Source: Gemmatimonadales bacterium (GTDB lineage: Bacteria; Gemmatimonadota; Gemmatimonadetes; Gemmatimonadales; GWC2-71-9). Taken from it: a DNA stretch of 11,580 bases. Below, piece by piece: positions 7,729 through 11,580 of the stretch. A model generated the notes under the pieces. It saw nothing but the letters and a program-made list of their open reading frames with translations, was not told where the DNA came from and did no database searches. The translations under genes and the position numbers were made by a program. Each line of letters begins with the position of its first letter. Position 1 is the first letter of the stretch. The stretch lies in NCBI GenBank assembly GCA_025929805.1, contig JAICPP010000094.1, positions 1-11,580 on the forward strand, given 5' to 3'.

Positions 7729-8423
7729 GTGTGTTGCAGGTCAGCCGGGAGCCGGCTCGGACCGTGACGGACATGCAATCGATGCAGCGCCCAGGCGCTG
7801 AGAAGGGCGCCCCCTACCCCCAGCACCAGGATCGGGACGAGGCGTCGCTCGAGGAAGCTCGTGCCGAGGTAAACGGCCCCTACCGCATAGGGTACCTCGG
7901 CCACTGCCAGAGCGGAAACGAACAGAATGAAACGGCAGCGTACCAAGCCGAAGAGATAACACGCCATGTCCGAAGGTATTCCCAGGAGAAATATGAGCAT
8001 GGGGACCAGCGACTTGCCCGAGCGGGCCCAGCCTTCATACCGGCCCAGGGTGCCGGCGCCAACCAGCCTCTCCACTGCGGGCCGCCCGATGAAGCGCCCG
8101 ACTCCATACGCGGCCAGACCTCCCGCGAACCAACCAACCCACAGCAGCGCGACGCAGGCGGTCGCGCCCCAAACGGTAATGGCCACCGGCACGAACACCG
8201 CGCTGCTCACGAACGCCACCATGGCCGACAGCGCAACTAGAAGAACGAAGACGATCATTCCCCACGTTGACCGCTCGCGGATGGGTGCTTCGGCCATTTC
8301 GAACAGCGACAGTAGCCAGGTATGCATCGGCTGTGCGAGCACTAGGAGCACCGCCAGGATAAGGAGCACGGCGATGCCGCGGAGCCGATGATGTTCCAGG
8401 AGAACCGAACGCCCTGAGCTCAT
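7725..8423 (-). CDS. VTT/DedA-like (TVP38/TMEM64-type) membrane protein
   Basis: The product is about 232 residues and strongly hydrophobic, with an N-terminal membrane helix (roughly residues 15-38) and further helical segments to the end. The core fits the VTT (SNARE-associated/DedA) fold: a re-entrant FVPVAITVWG stretch (77-86), then a glycine-rich GWFAGGLAAYGVGRFIGR segment (97-114). A second re-entrant motif, GIPSDMACYLFGL (148-160), matches the P-x-D-x2-C-Y-x2-GL form seen in some TVP38-type proteins. VTT proteins are implicated in lipid scrambling and membrane homeostasis; the specific role here is unknown. Two starts are possible. I chose the ATG at 8423 because GGGAGG sits 7 nt upstream. 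A GTG at 8429 would add two residues but lies only 1 nt from that site. It is the first gene of the minus-strand unit, and its stop overlaps the GTG start of the cation ATPase. Confidence 0.82.
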   Translation of the reverse strand: MSSGRSVLLEHHRLRGIAVLLILAVLLVLAQPMHTWLLSLFEMAEAPIRERSTWGMIVFVLLVALSAMVAFVSSAVFVPVAITVWGATACVALLWVGWFAGGLAAYGVGRFIGRPAVERLVGAGTLGRYEGWARSGKSLVPMLIFLLGIPSDMACYLFGLVRCRFILFVSALAVAEVPYAVGAVYLGTSFLERRLVPILVLGVGGALLSAWALHRLHVRHGPSRLPADLQHT

Positions 8424-8430
8424 GCACACT

Positions 8431-8436
8431 CCTCCC
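8431..8436 (-). promoter_or_regulatory. Shine-Dalgarno deciding the VTT gene start
   Basis: GGGAGG on the minus strand is spaced 7 nt from the ATG at 8423-8421, but only 1 nt from the alternative in-frame GTG at 8429-8427. This favours the ATG. Confidence 0.7.
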
Positions 8437-8598
8437 TCAAACTTCCCCTCAGCTCACCTTCCAGTGGGGAGCACCATGGCGAATCGTGGTGCAAGGAGCC
8501 CGGAATCGTTCGTGAAGGGCTCTTCACGAAACCTCCACTCAGGCTTCACAGGCAACCCACTAGACTCCCGGTCGTCAGTACATTCAACCAGCTACTCT
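8437..8598. promoter_or_regulatory. Divergent promoter region between the VTT-ATPase and oxidase units
   Basis: About 160 nt separate the ribosome-binding sites of two divergent operons, so promoters for both should lie here. It is the only long noncoding stretch in the window. I see no convincing sigma-70 pair. A TAGACT at 8561-8566 (4 of 6 matches to a -10 box) and a TTCACA at 8545-8550 (5 of 6 matches to a -35 box) are only 10 nt apart and cannot work together. The strongest signal is the inverted repeat at 8509-8530 with an extra half-site at 8544-8549. A short direct repeat GAATCGT occurs at 8481 and 8504. A 63-codon plus-strand frame from 8422 crosses the region but has no supporting features. 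Confidence 0.55.
8509..8530. promoter_or_regulatory. Perfect 9-bp inverted repeat, candidate operator
   Basis: The arms TTCGTGAAG (8509-8517) and CTTCACGAA (8522-8530) are exact reverse complements around a 4-nt centre (GGCT). A further copy of the inner half, CTTCAC, occurs at 8544-8549, 22 nt (about two helical turns) after the copy at 8522. The site lies between two divergent operons, where no transcript known here ends, so a dimeric regulator's operator is likelier than a terminator. It also could form a hairpin in a 5' leader. The regulator is unknown; the nearby response regulator has no DNA-binding domain. Confidence 0.45.
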
Positions 8599-8602
8599 GG
8601 AG
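8599..8602 (+). promoter_or_regulatory. Shine-Dalgarno of the multicopper oxidase
   Basis: GGAG lies 7 nt before the ATG at 8610. It places the twin-arginine motif at residues 12-18, a normal distance from the N-terminus of a Tat substrate. Confidence 0.6.
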
Positions 8603-8609
8603 TCGAGCC

Positions 8610-9665
8610 ATGACATCGGACGTTCGGCGGGCTGAGGCAAGTTCTCGACGCGACTTTCTCCGGAAGGGAACCGCGGCTGCCATAACGTTGCCGGCGGCAC
8701 TTTCGGTTGTGGGGGCCTGCAGTGAATCGAAGGCCGCGGCACCCCCGAAGGCCGCCGCCGCTCCCGCCGCTCCGCCGACACCGCGGCAGAGAGCGGACGC
8801 CATGGATGCAATGCACGAAAAGGGTGTCAAGTCGTTTCCGGCCAGGACCACAGGGCAGGGCAACCAACTGCTTACGCCAAGGCTGGAGAAGGGTGTAAAG
8901 GTCTACGACCTGACGGCGGAGGAGGTTCAATGGGAAGTAGAGCCTGGCCGGAAGGTGAAGGCGTGGGCTTATAACGGTCAGGTCCCCGGACCACAGATTC
9001 GGGTGCGTGAGGGTGATCGGGTCCGAGTCAATCTTACGAATAAGCTCCCCGAATCCACGGCGATTCACTTCCACGGGTTGGAGCTGCCGAATGATCAAGA
9101 CGGAGTTCCGTTTATTACGCAGCCCCCGATCAAGCCGGAAGAGAGCTACACCTACGACTTCACAGTCCCCAACGCCGGCTCTCATATGTACCACTCGCAT
9201 CATAATGCGGCAGTGCAAGTCGGGCTTGGCCTGCTGGGGGCCTTCATCGTGGAGCCCAGGAGAGCGGTGGCAGCCCAGCGAGCCGACGTGGACTACGTGA
9301 TGGTGCTCAATGATGGTTCACACGGATACACGTTGAACGGCAAGGGCTTTCCCGCTACTGAGCCGATCGTATGCACCCAGGGGCAAACCGTTCGGGTCCG
9401 ATTCATGAACGAGGGCATGATGATCCACCCGATGCACCTTCATGGCATGCATATGACGGTGATCGCGAAAGATGGTTGGGATCAACCCGCGCCCTGGAAA
9501 TGTGACACCCTCAACATTGCCCCTGGCGAGCGCTGGGATGTATTGGTCAAGGCCACCAATCCAGGAACCTGGGCCTTCCACTGCCATATCCTGCCGCACG
9601 CCGAGTCGGAGCACGGCATGTTCGGCATGGTGACGGCACTGGTCGTCAAACCTGCCGTCGTTTAG
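8610..9665 (+). CDS. Tat-exported two-domain multicopper oxidase (laccase-like)
   Basis: The 351-residue precursor carries a Tat signal (SRRDFLRKG, 12-20, then a hydrophobic stretch). This ends at VGAC with Cys37, a plausible lipobox, and an Ala/Pro-rich linker follows to about residue 57. The mature protein should be periplasmic or a membrane-anchored lipoprotein. Two cupredoxin domains follow, with all four copper motifs: HFHG (153-156), HSHH (195-198), HPMHLHG (273-279) and HCHILPH (324-330) with Cys325. These provide a trinuclear T2/T3 centre and one T1 blue copper, the latter only in domain 2. That layout fits two-domain laccases rather than three-domain laccase or NirK nitrite reductase, whose T1 lies in domain 1. 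The enzyme should oxidise a substrate (phenol, Cu(I), Fe(II) or Mn(II) are possible) and reduce O2 to water. No Met-rich copper-resistance insert is present. The first gene of an operon with a response regulator and kinase; the next start is 15 nt after its stop. Confidence 0.93.
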   Translation: MTSDVRRAEASSRRDFLRKGTAAAITLPAALSVVGACSESKAAAPPKAAAAPAAPPTPRQRADAMDAMHEKGVKSFPARTTGQGNQLLTPRLEKGVKVYDLTAEEVQWEVEPGRKVKAWAYNGQVPGPQIRVREGDRVRVNLTNKLPESTAIHFHGLELPNDQDGVPFITQPPIKPEESYTYDFTVPNAGSHMYHSHHNAAVQVGLGLLGAFIVEPRRAVAAQRADVDYVMVLNDGSHGYTLNGKGFPATEPIVCTQGQTVRVRFMNEGMMIHPMHLHGMHMTVIAKDGWDQPAPWKCDTLNIAPGERWDVLVKATNPGTWAFHCHILPHAESEHGMFGMVTALVVKPAVV

Positions 9666-9680
9666 GAGCCAACACTCCGC

Positions 9681-10046
9681 ATGCGGATTCTCGTGGTGGA
9701 AGACGACCCCAAGGTGGGCGGATTTCTGGAGCAGGGACTCAAGGAAGAGGACCACGAGGTCGAGCGGGGTCATGATGGGGACCAGGCGGTCAGCATGGCT
9801 CTAGAGAAGGACTACGATCTCATCCTGCTCGATTACATGCTCCCCAAACGGAACGGGCCCCAGGTGGTCAGGACGCTACGGGATCAGGGTCGCTCGACCC
9901 CGGTCCTCATGTTGACCGCCCGCGACGCGCCGGAGGACATTCAACTCTGTCTGGCTTCCGGAGCCAACGCCTATCTGACCAAACCGTTTCGTTTTGCCGA
10001 GCTGCTGGCCGAAATCCATCGGCTGGCGCAAGTCCCAGAGAGCTGA
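9681..10046 (+). CDS. Stand-alone receiver-domain response regulator
   Basis: This 121-residue protein is a complete receiver domain and nothing more. The acidic pocket is Glu7-Asp8-Asp9 (VVEDDPKVG), and the phosphoacceptor is Asp51 in LLDYMLP. The switch Thr79 lies in MLTARD, and Lys101 in TKPF, so phosphorylation by the adjacent kinase is expected. It resembles the receiver half of OmpR-type regulators, but the frame stops after the last helix (AELLAEIHRLAQVPES), with no winged-helix DNA-binding domain. The stop TGA overlaps the kinase ATG (TGATG, 10044-10048), and the following bases are fully used by the kinase, so no detached effector domain remains downstream. An AGGAG at 9664-9668, overlapping the oxidase stop, serves as a rather distant (12 nt) ribosome-binding site. 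Its output may be protein-protein contact, phosphate relay or acting as a phosphate sink; which of these cannot be told. Confidence 0.92.
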   Translation: MRILVVEDDPKVGGFLEQGLKEEDHEVERGHDGDQAVSMALEKDYDLILLDYMLPKRNGPQVVRTLRDQGRSTPVLMLTARDAPEDIQLCLASGANAYLTKPFRFAELLAEIHRLAQVPES

Positions 10047-11530
10047 TGGCAAACCCAGGTCCAACGTTCAGCCTCCAGCGAACCCTCGCGGTCCGGTTCT
10101 CGGTAACCATATTCGCCGGACTGCTCGGTCTGGCACTCTGGGGTTATCTGGGCCTTCGTGACACTCTGATGGAGCAGTTGGACCGCTCGCTGCAGAGCTC
10201 CGCTCAACTCCAGGTCGATAATTTCGCCGCCCACGGCGGCCTCGCCGCGCATCCGGTCGCTGCGCTGGATCGCTTCATCGAGAACGTCAATCGCTTTGTC
10301 GCCATCCGCGACTCCGCCGGCCGGATCATCGCCAGCAACATCGCTCGTCTGGGGACCGATCTTCCCGTGGAACCCCAGGCGTTCCAGAGAGCGCGCCACG
10401 GTCGCGGTGCTCTGGTCACCCACCAGTGGCAGGGCAACGGGTTCCGGTCGCTTTACCTCTCAATGCCGCCAATGGGCAGCTCTGAGGCGGCAGTCATCCA
10501 GGTGGGCGCCTCCCTGATTCCGCTCGAGGCCCGTCTCAACACCGTGCTCCTGCGGATGATCGGAACCGTCCTCCTGATGACACTCGCCACCGCGATTGGG
10601 GCCGGCTGGCTGGCTTCTTCCGCAGTGGCTCCGGTTCATCAGATTACCGCCCAGGCCCGTGCCATTACGGGCGAGGTGGCCGGTCAACGAATCACCGCCC
10701 ATGCCGACGTGACTGAGTTCCACGGCCTCACCAACGTGATCAATGCCATGCTGGTTCGGCTGGAGCGATCGTCCCAGTGGCATCGGCGGATCATTCGTGA
10801 CCTCGGCCACGATCTGCGAACCCCGGTGACGGCAATGCGTGCAGGAGTCGAGGTTGCGCTCTGGGGTGAGCGAAGCCCGGAGGACTACCGTCGCATCCTC
10901 GCGAGCACGCTGGAAGAAATCGACCGCCTCACCCTGATCTGCGATGCCCTGGTACTCCTCGGCAGACTACAGGCGGGTCAGGTCAAGCTCGACCTGGCCG
11001 AGCTGGATGCCAGAGCACTTGCCCGCGAGGCAGTGGCGGGCGTGCAGGAGAGTATTGGAGGCCATTATGTGCTGTTGGTGGCGCCGTCCGAGCCAGTGGC
11101 TATCCGAGCCGACGCCCGTCTCATGCGCATGGTGCTGGAACAGCTGCTCGACAATGCGCGACGCTATACCCCACCGGGTTCTCGCATCGAGATCGTCATG
11201 CAGACGAACGACAAGGAAGCGCTGATAACGGTCGAGGATAACGGGCCCGGTCTTTCAGACGAGGTACTACCCCACTTGTTCGAGCCGTTCTTCCGAAGCG
11301 ACACGGCCAGAGCCCGCGAGGGAGGACCCGGCCTCGGCCTCACCGCCACTGCTTCCATCATTGCACTGCATGGAGGAACCGTGAGGGCACAGCGAGGCTC
11401 CGAAGGCGGTCTCCTCGTCAGCATTACCCTCCCCCGGGTGGGAAGCAGTGCAGGGTTAACGACCGCTGCAAGCTCCGACCGACCGGTATGGAGCGGAGCC
11501 GAACGATCGGGCGCGGCCATCCCCGGTTAG
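10046..11530 (+). CDS. Membrane sensor histidine kinase (HAMP-HisKA-HATPase)
   Basis: The 494-residue kinase has a first membrane helix at about 16-36, an extracytoplasmic sensor region of about 130 residues (38-167) and a second helix at about 168-192. A HAMP linker follows (from VAPVHQITAQARAI, to about 240). The dimerisation domain has the H-box GHDLRTP with phosphoacceptor His255. The ATPase domain has the N-box LLDNARRYTP (Asn370), the G1 box DNGPG (398-402), the F-box LFEPFFR (411-417) and the G2 box GPGLGLT (427-433). A tail of about 30 residues follows the kinase core and looks disordered. It should phosphorylate the receiver encoded just upstream, with which it shares a TGATG overlap. 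The layout is like CusS/heavy-metal-type and general OmpR-partner kinases. The sensor region has few Met or Cys residues and only scattered His, so a copper ligand is suggested by the neighbouring oxidase rather than by its sequence. Confidence 0.94.
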   Translation: MANPGPTFSLQRTLAVRFSVTIFAGLLGLALWGYLGLRDTLMEQLDRSLQSSAQLQVDNFAAHGGLAAHPVAALDRFIENVNRFVAIRDSAGRIIASNIARLGTDLPVEPQAFQRARHGRGALVTHQWQGNGFRSLYLSMPPMGSSEAAVIQVGASLIPLEARLNTVLLRMIGTVLLMTLATAIGAGWLASSAVAPVHQITAQARAITGEVAGQRITAHADVTEFHGLTNVINAMLVRLERSSQWHRRIIRDLGHDLRTPVTAMRAGVEVALWGERSPEDYRRILASTLEEIDRLTLICDALVLLGRLQAGQVKLDLAELDARALAREAVAGVQESIGGHYVLLVAPSEPVAIRADARLMRMVLEQLLDNARRYTPPGSRIEIVMQTNDKEALITVEDNGPGLSDEVLPHLFEPFFRSDTARAREGGPGLGLTATASIIALHGGTVRAQRGSEGGLLVSITLPRVGSSAGLTTAASSDRPVWSGAERSGAAIPG

Positions 11531-11580
11531 TGGTTCTTTCAATGCGCTATGCCGACGGGACGGGTGGGCGGTGCTTCTCC

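Noticed and set aside
7037..7801. Plus-strand open frame of 254 codons opposite the ATPase N-terminus
   Set aside because: Its Thr/Ala/Ser/Arg-rich, low-complexity translation is typical of an antisense shadow, with no family resemblance.
8509..8530. Inverted repeat read as an intrinsic terminator
   Set aside because: Neither flanking operon ends here (both start and point away), and no T-run follows the stem on either strand.
8545..8566. TTCACA and TAGACT as a sigma-70 promoter for the oxidase
   Set aside because: The elements are only 10 nt apart in place of about 17, so they cannot form one promoter; neither has a good partner at the right distance.
8422..8613. 63-codon plus-strand frame across the divergent intergenic region
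   Set aside because: It overlaps the VTT start and its ribosome-binding site, covers the putative promoter region, has no good Shine-Dalgarno and encodes no recognisable motif.
8610..9665. Oxidase as a NirK copper nitrite reductase
   Set aside because: NirK has its T1 Cys in domain 1. Here domain 1 has HSHHNAAVQVGLG without Cys, and the T1 Cys is in the domain 2 HCH motif together with the full laccase-type His set.
11531..11580. Possible new gene beginning at the ATG at 11542
   Set aside because: Only 13 codons remain before the window ends and there is no convincing ribosome-binding site, so nothing can be supported.

Overview
This is a gene-dense, GC-rich bacterial chromosomal stretch holding eight complete protein genes and the tail of a ninth. 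No RNA genes, insertion sequences, CRISPR arrays or phage genes are visible. The mixture suggests a free-living, environmental Gram-negative-type bacterium: a PAS-GGDEF cyclic-di-GMP enzyme, a PEP synthase, a Tat-exported copper oxidase and a membrane histidine kinase. The phylum cannot be fixed from this window; Gemmatimonadota, Acidobacteriota or a proteobacterium are all compatible.

The genes form three tight transcription units. (1) Left, plus strand: the C-terminus of a CBS-domain protein (1-111), a PAS-GGDEF diguanylate cyclase (108-1052) and PEP synthase ppsA (1049-3508). Both junctions are ATGA stop/start overlaps. (2) Centre, minus strand, read from right to left: a VTT/DedA-like membrane protein (8423-7725), a SERCA-like P2-type cation ATPase (7728-5032) and a TreT-like GT4 glycosyltransferase (5035-3518), again with 4-nt overlaps (GTGA, ATGA). 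Units 1 and 2 converge with only 9 nt between their stop codons. (3) Right, plus strand: a Tat-signal two-domain multicopper oxidase (8610-9665), a receiver-only response regulator (9681-10046) and a histidine kinase (10046-11530). Units 2 and 3 diverge from a roughly 180-nt intergenic region that contains a perfect 9-bp inverted repeat and a third copy of its half-site.

Functionally, unit 1 joins nucleotide sensing (CBS), second-messenger synthesis (c-di-GMP) and gluconeogenic PEP production. Unit 2 joins membrane homeostasis, active export of a cation (probably Ca2+ or Mn2+) and probable synthesis of trehalose or a related disaccharide. Unit 3 looks like an envelope copper or oxidation response, except that its response regulator has no DNA-binding domain. 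Overall the window resembles a stress or low-energy survival cluster. That reading is an inference from gene content; the individual family assignments rest on clear motifs. No wholly new system is evident. The most unusual points are the receiver-only regulator inside the oxidase operon, the palindrome in the divergent promoter region, and the translational coupling of c-di-GMP synthesis to PEP synthase.
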